Source of the DNA: Deltaproteobacteria bacterium UBA2409
Lineage (GTDB): Bacteria; Bdellovibrionota_C; UBA2361; DDRT01
DNA: 64,000 bases
Assembly (NCBI GenBank): GCA_002343185.1
Contig: DDRT01000020.1
Location: 340,597-404,596 of the forward strand
Direction: 5' to 3'
Made by a program: the position numbers and the translations under genes. Position 1 is the first letter of the stretch, and the number at the start of each line of letters is the position of its first letter. Shown piece by piece: positions 53,428 through 61,238 of the stretch. Below the pieces are notes generated by a model, which did no database searches, had not been told where the DNA came from, and was given only the letters and a program-made list of their open reading frames with translations.

Positions 53428-53996
53428 GAAATTCCCTCCCAATCTCATTTGAAATTAGTTACTGAAAAGTAAGGATAATTCAAAGTTTAAGATTAATCCA
53501 ATGCTCAGGATTTCATATTCAGTAGTCTAAAACCCACCCTTTTCTCTTAGCGACCACCTGTACGAAGTGATCGATTAGCGATCTACTTATTTTTTAGAAT
53601 TGGTGGAATAATGAGCGCTAGTGGTTCTCTGCAGAGCTCAGCCTTAAACCCAGCGCAGCTTCACTAAGCCGCGCCGCAGACAACACATAAACCCTGCATT
53701 GCTTAAACACATAACATCGCTTAAGGGTGACGTCTGAGCCTTTTTTAAGGTATTACTAACTATTTTTTTTCAGCGCTGGGTTTGGTGTTTTTTACGGCTC
53801 GCCTTGGCTCCGCCAAGAGCTCGCTCGCCCTGCTAAGCTCATACGTTTTGAGCTTTTCAAGCTCAAAAGTGATTCGCGCAGGGTTTATATAAGGCAAGTC
53901 AATAAATAGTACAATAAACTAGGCTACTTAACGTCTTAAACGATTTTTTTAACACAGATCGCGATAATTTTTACCTCTCCTGCCGATAGCTAGTAT
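53428..53996. other. Gene-free region with palindromic elements
   Basis: 569 bases between divergent secreted-protein genes. AAACCCAGCGC near 53650 and GCGCTGGGTTT near 53778 form an 11-bp inverted repeat spaced about 120 bases apart; immediately after it comes palindromic element copy 1. No coding frame of note. Confidence 0.6.
53785..53888. repeat. Composite palindromic element, copy 1
   Basis: About 104 bases from GTGTTTTTTACGG to CGCAGGGTTTAT. It contains CTTGGC-TCC-GCCAAG, CGCTCGCCCTGC, a perfect TTTTGAGCTT-TTC-AAGCTCAAAA hairpin and GATTCGCGCAGGG. Copy 2 at 57258-57362 has the same architecture and most of the same bases. CCCTGC and GCAGGG frame the central hairpin in both. Confidence 0.8.
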
Positions 53997-55115
53997 ATGC
54001 GTTTTGTCCTGGTATTAGTGTGCTTTATATCGCTCTCTATTGCAGAGCTTAAGTGCCTAAAATTCAACCTTTCAAGGGGAACTTATAAAGTTCTCACCAC
54101 TAACAAAGCAAAATGTCCTAGAGGTTCAAAGAAACTTTTTGATACAGCCTCACTTATCGGGATTGATGGCCCGCAAGGAGAAGCTGGTGATGATGGTGAA
54201 GATGGGGATGTAGCAGTATGGGGAAACGGCTCAGCCGGAAATCTTGTTGTTAGCTCCTCAGGATTATTTGAAACCACGAACCCTCAATATCAAAATGTAA
54301 CGATTAATGCAGGCGTTGAGCTAGGTGTGCTTTCAGGAACAACTATCAGAGCAACTGGAAACTGCACTATCAACGGAGAGATCGATGTAAGTTCTGGTGC
54401 AGATGGTGGAAGTGGAGAAAACTTTACAGGATCAACACTTGTTCCTTCAAGAAGAGGAGCAAACTTTGGATTATCCCATGCCCCAGCAGGAGTAGGAGGG
54501 TTCGGAACATCTGTAACCGAGCTTTTTGGCGGTTATGGTGGAAAAAAACTTGAATATAATCGTGCAGGAACAATTTTAAGATTAACAGCTGGTGCATTTG
54601 GAGGAGGAGGAGAATCCGGAAACGGAACTGTCTCCGGAGGATCTGGAGGAGGTGGACTTGCACTATATTGTAAAGGCGCAATCATCATCGCAGGAACAAT
54701 CACAGCAGATGGTGGAAACGGATTTGGCGGCGGAGGAGGAGGTGCAGGAGGCCTTGTGGTACTTGCCTCAAAAACTTCAATCACAAATACAGGTGTTGTT
54801 AGAGCAGCAGGCGGAAATGGAGGAAATTCTAATCTAGCCTATGGCCCTGGTGGGGGAGGTGGAGGAGGAATAATCCATTTTCTTGCCCCAAGCATTATTG
54901 TTGGCGGAACTAATGTAGATGGTGGTAATCCCGGATCTATCACAGGAAACGTTAGTAATTCCCCGAGACAAGCCGGAAGTGGAGGAGGTGCTTTTGGTGG
55001 TGACGGAGGAAACGGAGGTAACGTTAATACTGATCACACAGCAGATGATGCAGACGAAGGAACTGATGGTCATGTGTTTCAAACAATAGTGGACCCAACT
55101 TCATTGATTTTATAA
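53997..55115 (+). CDS. Secreted glycine-rich repeat protein
   Basis: 372 residues. Signal peptide MRFVLVLVCFISLSIA, then the module LKCLKFNLSRGTYKVLTTNK-AKCPRG that is shared with both neighbours, a few collagen-like triplets (GPQGEAGDDGEDG), strands resembling a right-handed beta-helix or phage-tail-like fold (NVTINAGVELGVLSGTTIRA) and long glycine-rich blocks (GGGGGAGGLV). Predicted surface protein. Tandem duplicate of the next gene, overlapping it by 1 base (TAATG). Confidence 0.75.
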   Translation: MRFVLVLVCFISLSIAELKCLKFNLSRGTYKVLTTNKAKCPRGSKKLFDTASLIGIDGPQGEAGDDGEDGDVAVWGNGSAGNLVVSSSGLFETTNPQYQNVTINAGVELGVLSGTTIRATGNCTINGEIDVSSGADGGSGENFTGSTLVPSRRGANFGLSHAPAGVGGFGTSVTELFGGYGGKKLEYNRAGTILRLTAGAFGGGGESGNGTVSGGSGGGGLALYCKGAIIIAGTITADGGNGFGGGGGGAGGLVVLASKTSITNTGVVRAAGGNGGNSNLAYGPGGGGGGGIIHFLAPSIIVGGTNVDGGNPGSITGNVSNSPRQAGSGGGAFGGDGGNGGNVNTDHTADDADEGTDGHVFQTIVDPTSLIL

Positions 55116-56227
55116 TGAATATGAAATTTCTATTTGCAGTATTATTGCTAATCGGTTTTTCTGCTCAATCAGAGCTCTTATGTCTCAAAATGACAAAAAG
55201 AGGAAAGTTTAAAGTTGTTTCTACAAATAAAAGTAAGTGTCCAAAAGGGAATCTTTTAGATACTGATTCGGTAGTAGGAAATCCTGGTTCAAAAGGAATG
55301 AGTGGATCTAATGGTATAGATGCAACGGAAAGAATATGGGGAGATGAATCCGCAGGGGATCTAGTAATTAACTCTTCAACAACTTTTTCAAATACGAACC
55401 CACAATTTAGAAATGTTACCATCAATGCAGGAAACACCTTAACCGTTCATTCTGGAACGACTATTAGAGCTACTGGAACCTGCTTGATTAATGGTTCAAT
55501 CGAAGTTGAAAACGGAGCTCATGGGGGTCGATCAAACGGATTAAGACACCAGCCTGCTAATTTTGGTTTAGCTTATTCTCCTCCAGGATTAGGTGAGTAT
55601 GGAGATCCAGATAATTCTAATCAACTAAGAGGAGGTCTTGGCGGGCTTGGTGTAAGTGAAGAAACTGCAAGAATGATACTAAAACTGACGGGTACTGCCT
55701 ATGGTTCAGCCGGGGAAAGTAATGTTTCAGTTGCTGGCGGATCGGGAGGTGGTGGATTTGCTCTTTATTGTAAAGGTGCAGTGATAATTCAAGGAACAGT
55801 CTCAGCAGATGGTGGCGATGCATTCTTCGTTTTTGGTGCTGGAGGAGGATCTGGTGGATTAGTTGTCATAGCATCACAAGAATCAATCGTAAGCACTGGG
55901 ACTATCTCAGCTACAGGTGGTAATGGAGCAAACTGGGATTGGGCTACTAGTTCCGCTGGAGGTGGAGGAGGAGGAGGAATTATTCACCTTCTTGCCCCTC
56001 ATATTATTTCTGGAACCACTGATGTTAGTGGTGGAGATAATGGATCGATCTCTCCAACAGATTTTATTACATGTCCGTGCTACGCTGGAAGCGGGGGTGG
56101 AGGATTTGGAGGTGACGGTGGACGTGGTGGACATGTAAATTTAGTTAGGAATCCTCAAAGCGCGATATCTGGAGGTGCTGGATTTGTAATCACTACCCTC
56201 GCTGACCCATCGGCTCTGCTTTTTTAG
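55115..56227 (+). CDS. Secreted glycine-rich repeat protein, tandem paralogue
   Basis: 370 residues, same plan as the previous gene: signal peptide MNMKFLFAVLLLIGFSAQS, module LLCLKMTKRGKFKVVSTNKS-KCPKG, short GxxG run, VTINAGNTLTVHSGTTIRAT and glycine-rich blocks (GAGGGSGGLVVIAS). High similarity over the full length shows a recent tandem duplication. Surface location inferred. Confidence 0.75.
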   Translation: MNMKFLFAVLLLIGFSAQSELLCLKMTKRGKFKVVSTNKSKCPKGNLLDTDSVVGNPGSKGMSGSNGIDATERIWGDESAGDLVINSSTTFSNTNPQFRNVTINAGNTLTVHSGTTIRATGTCLINGSIEVENGAHGGRSNGLRHQPANFGLAYSPPGLGEYGDPDNSNQLRGGLGGLGVSEETARMILKLTGTAYGSAGESNVSVAGGSGGGGFALYCKGAVIIQGTVSADGGDAFFVFGAGGGSGGLVVIASQESIVSTGTISATGGNGANWDWATSSAGGGGGGGIIHLLAPHIISGTTDVSGGDNGSISPTDFITCPCYAGSGGGGFGGDGGRGGHVNLVRNPQSAISGGAGFVITTLADPSALLF

Positions 56228-56232
56228 GTTAG

Positions 56233-56505
56233 CTATCTAAAACCCTGACTGAGTCCAGAGATAAAAATGATAAAAACAAAGAGACAATTTACTGCAAGTA
56301 CGTACTTACTTAGAGCGCTCTTTTTAACCCAAACAATATCGATAAACGACAATGCCAAAGAAAATGACATCAAAAATAAAAACGGCAAACCAAAAAATAA
56401 AGCCTGAAGACCACCTTCATATGCACCGTTTAAGAGTGTGAGGATAATAAAATAGAGTGGTAGAAAAGAAAGTAGTAATAATATAAGTGAGATAATTCCA
56501 AGCAT
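56233..56505 (-). CDS. Small membrane protein, paralogue A
   Basis: 90 residues with three predicted membrane helices (LGIISLILLLLSFLPLYFII, ALFFGLPFLFLMSFSLALSF, YVLAVNCLFVFIIFISGL). About half its residues match the next gene at the same positions, so the two are tandem duplicates separated by 2 bases. No known family. Confidence 0.65.
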   Translation of the reverse strand: MLGIISLILLLLSFLPLYFIILTLLNGAYEGGLQALFFGLPFLFLMSFSLALSFIDIVWVKKSALSKYVLAVNCLFVFIIFISGLSQGFR

Positions 56506-56507
56506 TT

Positions 56508-56768
56508 TTATATCATCATCATAACAAACATTACTGCTAATAGTGTAGAAGAGAGTCCAAGTACAATTTTACTTAAACTACTATTCCTTTTCCAAACAAC
56601 ATCGATTAGAGAAAAAAGAAAGGCTCCAGAAAGTAGTAAAAAGAATGGGGCGCCGAAGAATATGGCCTGTAGTCCACTTTCGTATGCATTATTTACTAGC
56701 ATGAGGACAATAAAATAAAGAGGAGCAAAAGAGAGTAAAAGAAATATTAAAGAGATAATTCCAAGCAT
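56508..56768 (-). CDS. Small membrane protein, paralogue B
   Basis: 86 residues, three membrane helices (LGIISLIFLLLSFAPLYFIV, AIFFGAPFFLLLSGAFLFSL, KIVLGLSSTLLAVMFVMMMI). Its ATG overlaps the stop of the broken gene upstream (TAATG), so it was once co-translated with it. Function unknown. Confidence 0.65.
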   Translation of the reverse strand: MLGIISLIFLLLSFAPLYFIVLMLVNNAYESGLQAIFFGAPFFLLLSGAFLFSLIDVVWKRNSSLSKIVLGLSSTLLAVMFVMMMI

Positions 56769-57513
56769 TAGAAATTTATCTTTTCATCCCAATTCCATGA
56801 CTGTGTTACTGTACCTAAAAATCCGTCATTACTAAATGGGTTATTCTCAAGTAATGTTTGATCAGAGTTTTCGTAGCCATATCTTGTCCCTGAGGCTAGC
56901 CCCATCTCGTTTAAGATTGAGAAATTCACGTTTGCACTTCTGTTTGAATAGTCTATCTCCTGAATATTCCAGGTTCCATTGAAGCTACCTATTGTCGAAT
57001 GATGGGGATTACTAAAGAGTGTGCCAAATGAGGCAGTGCCTCCGAATGTTGTCAAATAATGGAGCACGTTTTCGATTAAAGAGTTATCTCCTAGTGAGTA
57101 TCTAATATTTCCAGAGGTCTCAGGCGGACAAAAACTAGACAGGTTTTTTGTAATATCACGCCTTGCGTTAATAATGCTTGGATGAGTCATCATCTGAGAG
57201 ATAAATACCAAACGCAGCTGAGTTTTGAGTATAGAAGGATTTAGGGCAAACGAAGCAGTGTTTTCTACGGCGTGTTTTGGCTTCGCCAAACCCACGCTCG
57301 CCCTGCTATGCTCCTCGAGTTTTGAGCTTGAAAAGCTCAAAACTGATTCGCGCAGGGTTTATCACCCTTTGAAAAGTCCAATGATTTATCTGCTCCTGGG
57401 CAGATAAACCGTTGAATCGAGCCATAGGCACCAACTCCAGTTACATCTTCAGATTTAGTGTTAAAAAGCTGGTGGCAAATATTCGAAAAAATTGAGCTAA
57501 TTTTATCGGTCAT
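56768..57513 (-). pseudogene. Gene interrupted by palindromic element copy 2
   Basis: The original start is the ATG at 57513: MTDKISSIFSNICHQLFNTK and on to PGADKSLDFSKG, which runs into the element and stops at a TGA (57337-57339) inside its central hairpin. Beyond the element a different frame continues coding without a proper start (LNPSILKTQLRLVFISQMMT...) to 56768. Frames differ so that removal of about 104 or 107 bases would rejoin them, close to the element length of about 105. The 3' part carries SNPHHSTIGSFNGTWNIQEI and ends WNWDEKINF. Family not recognised. Confidence 0.7.
57258..57362. repeat. Composite palindromic element, copy 2, inside a gene
   Basis: About 105 bases from GTGTTTTCTACGG to CGCAGGGTTTAT; holds TTTGGC-TTC-GCCAAA, CGCTCGCCCTGC, the hairpin GTTTTGAGCTT-GA-AAAGCTCAAAAC and GATTCGCGCAGGG. 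Homologous to copy 1 (53785-53888). It lies between the two halves of a coding sequence. Resembles Rickettsia-type palindromic elements or a MITE/REP in behaviour; no transposase is nearby. Confidence 0.75.
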
Positions 57514-57792
57514 ACTTATTCAATCGGAGTAAGTGATTAAAAGTTTCGTGATAGAATCCAAAATCATCGATTGAGAAAAGGGTGCTGTGTTCCTAGGGGC
57601 GGAGTTTGGACTAGTAGCCAAAGTGTTTATAGGTTGTGTTGAAACACGACCAGGCAGAAGCTAAATGAGATCCGCCAGGTTAAGTACAAGAAACTTATAT
57701 AAAAATATCGCGATATTAATAAAGAAAGGGGGTCAGAAACCCCAAAGCAATTTCTTTTAATATGACTGCAAGAAAAAGCTTAACAAAGAAAT
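57514..57792. other. Gene-free spacer before the DUF4258 pair
   Basis: Contains a perfect 14-bp palindrome AATATCGCGATATT (57704-57717) and a GGGG-TCAGAAA-CCCC hairpin near 57729 that belongs to the dispersed GGGGTCAG family. No coding frame seen. Confidence 0.5.
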
Positions 57793-57805
57793 GTAACTAG
57801 GTTAC
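57793..57805 (+). promoter_or_regulatory. Operator-like palindrome GTAAC-TAG-GTTAC
   Basis: Perfect inverted repeat ending 3 bases before the ATG of the DUF4258 gene. It resembles operators bound by MqsA-type XRE antitoxins (AACCT-N3-AGGTT as I recall), fitting autorepression by the HTH protein encoded second in the pair. Confidence 0.55.
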
Positions 57806-57808
57806 AAT

Positions 57809-58111
57809 ATGAAAAAAGCATCAAAAATTAAAGATATGCTTTTTAGAGTGCGGAGATGTGTCGAATCGGCGAATTATATCTACACACAGCACGCTAGAAA
57901 TCGAATGATCGAGCGCTCTATCAATAGGGATGACGTAATTGAGGTATTGCTAAATGGTTACCATGAAAAAGCTAAAGATACTTTTGATTTTGTTTATTGT
58001 TGTTGGAATTATGCAATACGAGGCAAGGCTGATGAGGTGAGGAACATTAGAGTTGTCGTTAGTTTTGATAATGCTGGTCTTCTAGTAATTACAGTTATCG
58101 ATCTAGGGTGA
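57809..58111 (+). CDS. DUF4258 toxin-like protein
   Basis: 100 residues. QHARNRMIERSINRDDVIEV-LLNGY and the C-terminal RNIRVVVSFDNAGLLVITVI are DUF4258 signatures; this family is related to RelE/MqsR-fold toxins. Followed 4 bases later by an HTH protein, the usual toxin-first order for such pairs. Confidence 0.82.
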   Translation: MKKASKIKDMLFRVRRCVESANYIYTQHARNRMIERSINRDDVIEVLLNGYHEKAKDTFDFVYCCWNYAIRGKADEVRNIRVVVSFDNAGLLVITVIDLG

Positions 58112-58115
58112 AGAC

Positions 58116-58565
58116 ATGAAAACAAAAGTATTAAGAAGATATGTTGATAACATCGCTGGATTTCCTGTAGTCCTTAACAATGTCGAATTTGTTTTTTTAC
58201 GTGGGGAGTGGGTACCTAAGATAAATTATCTCCATTTAGATCGCGAGATATTAAAGCAGCTAGTATATTATCAGGGTCGCTTGACAGGCTCTCATATTCG
58301 TTTCATCAGGAGACATTTTAAAATGACCTTGAAAACGTTTGCAGAAAGATTTTGTGTTTCACATGTAGCAGTAATAAAATGGGAGAAAAAGCAAAATAAA
58401 CCAACTGATATGGCATGGGGAATTGAAAAAGACATTCGAATGTTTACTCAAAGTCAAATTTCTAAAAAGCCAAAGGAGCTAGCAGTACTGTATTCCTTTT
58501 TAGAGGTAGCTCCAAAGCAAAAGAAGGTTGAGATAATTATAAATGCTATTAAGTTTGCAGCTTAG
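58116..58565 (+). CDS. XRE-type HTH antitoxin-like protein
   Basis: 149 residues. Residues 60-110 form an HTH like that of MqsA/YgiT C-termini: LTGSHIRFIRRHFKMTLKTF then AERFCVSHVAVIKWEKKQNK. The N-terminal 50 residues lack the zinc-binding cysteines of MqsA. Probably neutralises the DUF4258 protein and represses the operon through the palindrome upstream. Confidence 0.8.
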   Translation: MKTKVLRRYVDNIAGFPVVLNNVEFVFLRGEWVPKINYLHLDREILKQLVYYQGRLTGSHIRFIRRHFKMTLKTFAERFCVSHVAVIKWEKKQNKPTDMAWGIEKDIRMFTQSQISKKPKELAVLYSFLEVAPKQKKVEIIINAIKFAA

Positions 58566-58582
58566 TTCCCCGAACCTGAGCG

Positions 58583-59365
58583 TCAATTACCAGAGCTAGT
58601 GTTTTCTAAAAACAAAGGTCCACGAAGTCTTAACTTTAAAACCTTTTCTGCTTCAGGGCTCTCGTCTATAGCAATCCAGCCTCTTCCAAGCTGCTCAGCA
58701 ACTACCGCTGTAGTTCCTGAGCCTGAAAATGGATCAAGCACAATATCGCGAGGATCTGATCCAGAAAGAATTATCCTCTCTAAGAGTGCCTGTGGTTTTT
58801 GAGTAGGGTAATGAACCCGCTCGTCCTGATTTCCTCTAAGACTTGGAATTTCCCAAACATCTCTCATTAGCGCTTCTCTATAATAGCCCTTGTCATCTTT
58901 TTTGATCTCAATATTTGAGAATCCATATTTATGGGAGAGATAGGACTTCTCTTTTAACTGATTCCATTTTGTAACTTTTTTGTCTTTAGCAAAGAGATGA
59001 ATTGTGTCGTGTTTCCTTGCAAAACCGAGCTTAGAAGTTCCCCCTGTTTTATAGCTCCATATGATCTCATTAATAAAGTTCTCTTCGCCAAAGATTGACT
59101 CAAGAAGAATTCTCAAATGAGCTGTCATTCTATAGTCGCAATGAAGAAATATGACCCCACTAGGAAGGAGAACTCGGTGGATCTCTAAAAGAATTGATTT
59201 TAAAAATGAAAGATACTCATCTTTAGAGCTCCACTTATCTGAGTACTGAGCATCATCTGATAGTTTTCTAATGGTGCCAGTAAAAAAAGGAGGATCCAGA
59301 TAGGCAAGCTGAACTTTTGTATCTATCCCTTTAAGAACTTCCTCAGATCTACCAGCTATGAACAC
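58583..59365 (-). CDS. Orphan DNA methyltransferase (N4-cytosine/N6-adenine type)
   Basis: 260 residues, GTG start. Motif IV LAYLDPPFFTG precedes motif I VLDPFSGSGTTAVVAEQLGR, the beta-class order. The target-recognition region lies between (SYKTGGTSKLGFARKHDTI). No restriction enzyme is adjacent. Could protect against a restriction system or regulate genes. The TAGTG overlap (1 base) couples it to the AsmA-like gene upstream on the same strand. Confidence 0.85.
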   Translation of the reverse strand: MFIAGRSEEVLKGIDTKVQLAYLDPPFFTGTIRKLSDDAQYSDKWSSKDEYLSFLKSILLEIHRVLLPSGVIFLHCDYRMTAHLRILLESIFGEENFINEIIWSYKTGGTSKLGFARKHDTIHLFAKDKKVTKWNQLKEKSYLSHKYGFSNIEIKKDDKGYYREALMRDVWEIPSLRGNQDERVHYPTQKPQALLERIILSGSDPRDIVLDPFSGSGTTAVVAEQLGRGWIAIDESPEAEKVLKLRLRGPLFLENTSSGN

Positions 59366-61011
59366 TAAAAACCTAAACCCCCTAGAAAATCCTTGATCTT
59401 CTCACCTTTTTTGCCAGATAGAGCCTTATCAAGAGCTTGAACAGCAGCTTCCTTTAATGCCCCACGAAGTAGTTTATCTGTTTTTACTTTTACGGATGAT
59501 TTACCATCTCTCATAGTAATTGTTACAAAAAGCTCTAAAGAACCTGAACTATTTAAAAACCCTGAGCCACCTTTTAGTTTTGACACTATATATTCACTAA
59601 GATCTTTAGGTAGGCTCATCGTTAGATTAATATCTCCATCTTTTTTACTCGGAGTAATAACCCCTTCTCCAGTTACTGCAAAAAGGGTTGAGTCAGCCTT
59701 GATATTTGAAAGTTTAATCGCTGAACCATTGCCTAAAAAATTTAAGCTTAAAGATTTAATTTTTGTTGAGTCTTCTGATAGGGCAGTTTGATACTGAGTG
59801 GGTAAATTAGCGTACAAAACTTCCTTCAAGATCGGCACATCCTTCAGCTCACCCATAACTTCCCCAAAAAGATTAAACCCAGGGACACTTAAAGATGAAA
59901 CAGAAAGGTTCCCAAGACCTGCAAAATCGTTAGGGAAAAGTCTGAATTTATTTAGAGTTAACTGTGTAATCTCACCCTGAAGCGATAAGGGTGACTTAGC
60001 TAGCGGGAGGAGTTGTGGGATCTGAAGCCTATTTCCAGTAAGTGAAAGCTCACTTTGATCTCCGAAAAGGGAAACTTTGCCACCAGCAACTTCAATATTA
60101 AGCTTGTCAATTTTCGGAGTTTTAAAATCTAGTACCGAAACTATTCCCTCAAGGCTTATTGGAGCACTATTAAAGCCAAGCTTAACTTCTGATAGGTTAA
60201 CTTTTGTAATTTTATCTGCTTGTGAGAGATTTACTTTTCCATTTAAACCAGAAACCGCAGGGTTTTTAAGACTCAGGTCTTTTAGGATAATATCAAGAGT
60301 ACTTTTATCGCTTAATGAATAGTCACCCTTAATTGATATTACCCCTCCATTGGAGAATATTTCTAAACTAGGTGTTGAGACCTTGCCTTTAGAGTATTTT
60401 AGCTCTGAGGACTGAAAACTTAGATTATTCTCGCTTTGAACCAAAGCTGATCCATTTAAGTTACTAAGAGTAGTGACCCCGCTATCAAGAGCTATGTTAG
60501 TAGTGACCTCGAGTTTCTCAACTTTATGAGCACCTTTAGTAATAGATAGATCGCTAGCTTTGAAAGATTCGATATTAATGCCAAGAGGGCTCGTTGTACT
60601 TTCTGTTTTATTCTCCTCATTTGTTTTTGTCATTTGATTTGTTTGAGGAGTATTCTGTGTTTTATTAGCCTCTTTAAGATCAATTTTAGTTTTTGATACC
60701 TCAACTGACCTGACTTGAATCTGTCCTTTAAGAAGTGGAAAAAGCTCTAAAGAAGATTTTAAAAGCTCACCATTTATCTCTGCTTGCGGATTCTTTACTG
60801 AAAAATTCTTTACAGTAAGAGTAGGGGAGAAAAGGCCATCAAGGGAAAGGGATTCAAATTGAAGATCTACACCTGTTTTATTTTTTATCTCAGAAACGAG
60901 AGTTGGTTTTATCGTTGCAAAAATAAGATCTAGTTTTGTACTTAAAATGTAAGTTCCAACTCCAAGACCAATTAAAATTATTATTCCAGAAATAATTAGT
61001 ACTTTTTTCAT
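59365..61011 (-). CDS. AsmA-family envelope protein
   Basis: 548 residues. N-terminal membrane anchor (MKKVLIISGIIILIGLGVGT), then the AsmA/TamB-like beta-groove repeat region: INGELLKSSLELFPLLKGQI, TSLSVPGFNLFGEVMGELKD-like segments and a C-terminus with GEGVITPSKKDGDINLTM and KALSGKKGEKIKDFLGGLG. Family members help phospholipid transport between the membranes of diderm bacteria. A Gln/Thr/Asn-rich insert lies at about 115-140. Confidence 0.82.
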   Translation of the reverse strand: MKKVLIISGIIILIGLGVGTYILSTKLDLIFATIKPTLVSEIKNKTGVDLQFESLSLDGLFSPTLTVKNFSVKNPQAEINGELLKSSLELFPLLKGQIQVRSVEVSKTKIDLKEANKTQNTPQTNQMTKTNEENKTESTTSPLGINIESFKASDLSITKGAHKVEKLEVTTNIALDSGVTTLSNLNGSALVQSENNLSFQSSELKYSKGKVSTPSLEIFSNGGVISIKGDYSLSDKSTLDIILKDLSLKNPAVSGLNGKVNLSQADKITKVNLSEVKLGFNSAPISLEGIVSVLDFKTPKIDKLNIEVAGGKVSLFGDQSELSLTGNRLQIPQLLPLAKSPLSLQGEITQLTLNKFRLFPNDFAGLGNLSVSSLSVPGFNLFGEVMGELKDVPILKEVLYANLPTQYQTALSEDSTKIKSLSLNFLGNGSAIKLSNIKADSTLFAVTGEGVITPSKKDGDINLTMSLPKDLSEYIVSKLKGGSGFLNSSGSLELFVTITMRDGKSSVKVKTDKLLRGALKEAAVQALDKALSGKKGEKIKDFLGGLGF

Positions 61012-61070
61012 CCTGCTCTTTATAACATGAATTAATTGAAAGCGGGATCGAGGGGGAGAGGGGTTTGTTT

Positions 61071-61160
61071 GGTCAGTCTTTCTTGTCCTCCGTAGCTTCA
61101 GCGAAGGGGGAAGACTGACCTTATAATTAGGTCATGTTAAAAACCTGACCAGGCAGCTGC
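61071..61160. repeat. Intergenic hairpin and dispersed palindromes
   Basis: GGTCAGTCTT (61071-61080) and AAGACTGACC (61111-61120) form a perfect 10-bp stem whose loop holds CTTGTCCTCCGTAGCTTC-AGCGAAG, the common GGACAAG-type repeat also seen at 40.55 kb. CCTGACCAGGCAGCTGC (61144-61160) is the exact inverse of 23754-23770. Lies in the divergent gap between the AsmA-like gene and msbA. Confidence 0.7.
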
Positions 61161-61238
61161 TAGCATTTGTCTGGTCCGGCCTCCCAGGGGTGACCCCCAA
61201 GCTAAATCCCCATATCAGCTGCATCCAATCCATTTTTA

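Noticed and set aside
57338..57340. TTG at 57340 as start of a 190-aa protein
   Set aside because: It lies inside palindromic element copy 2, and the genuine start of the broken gene is the ATG at 57513 in another frame.
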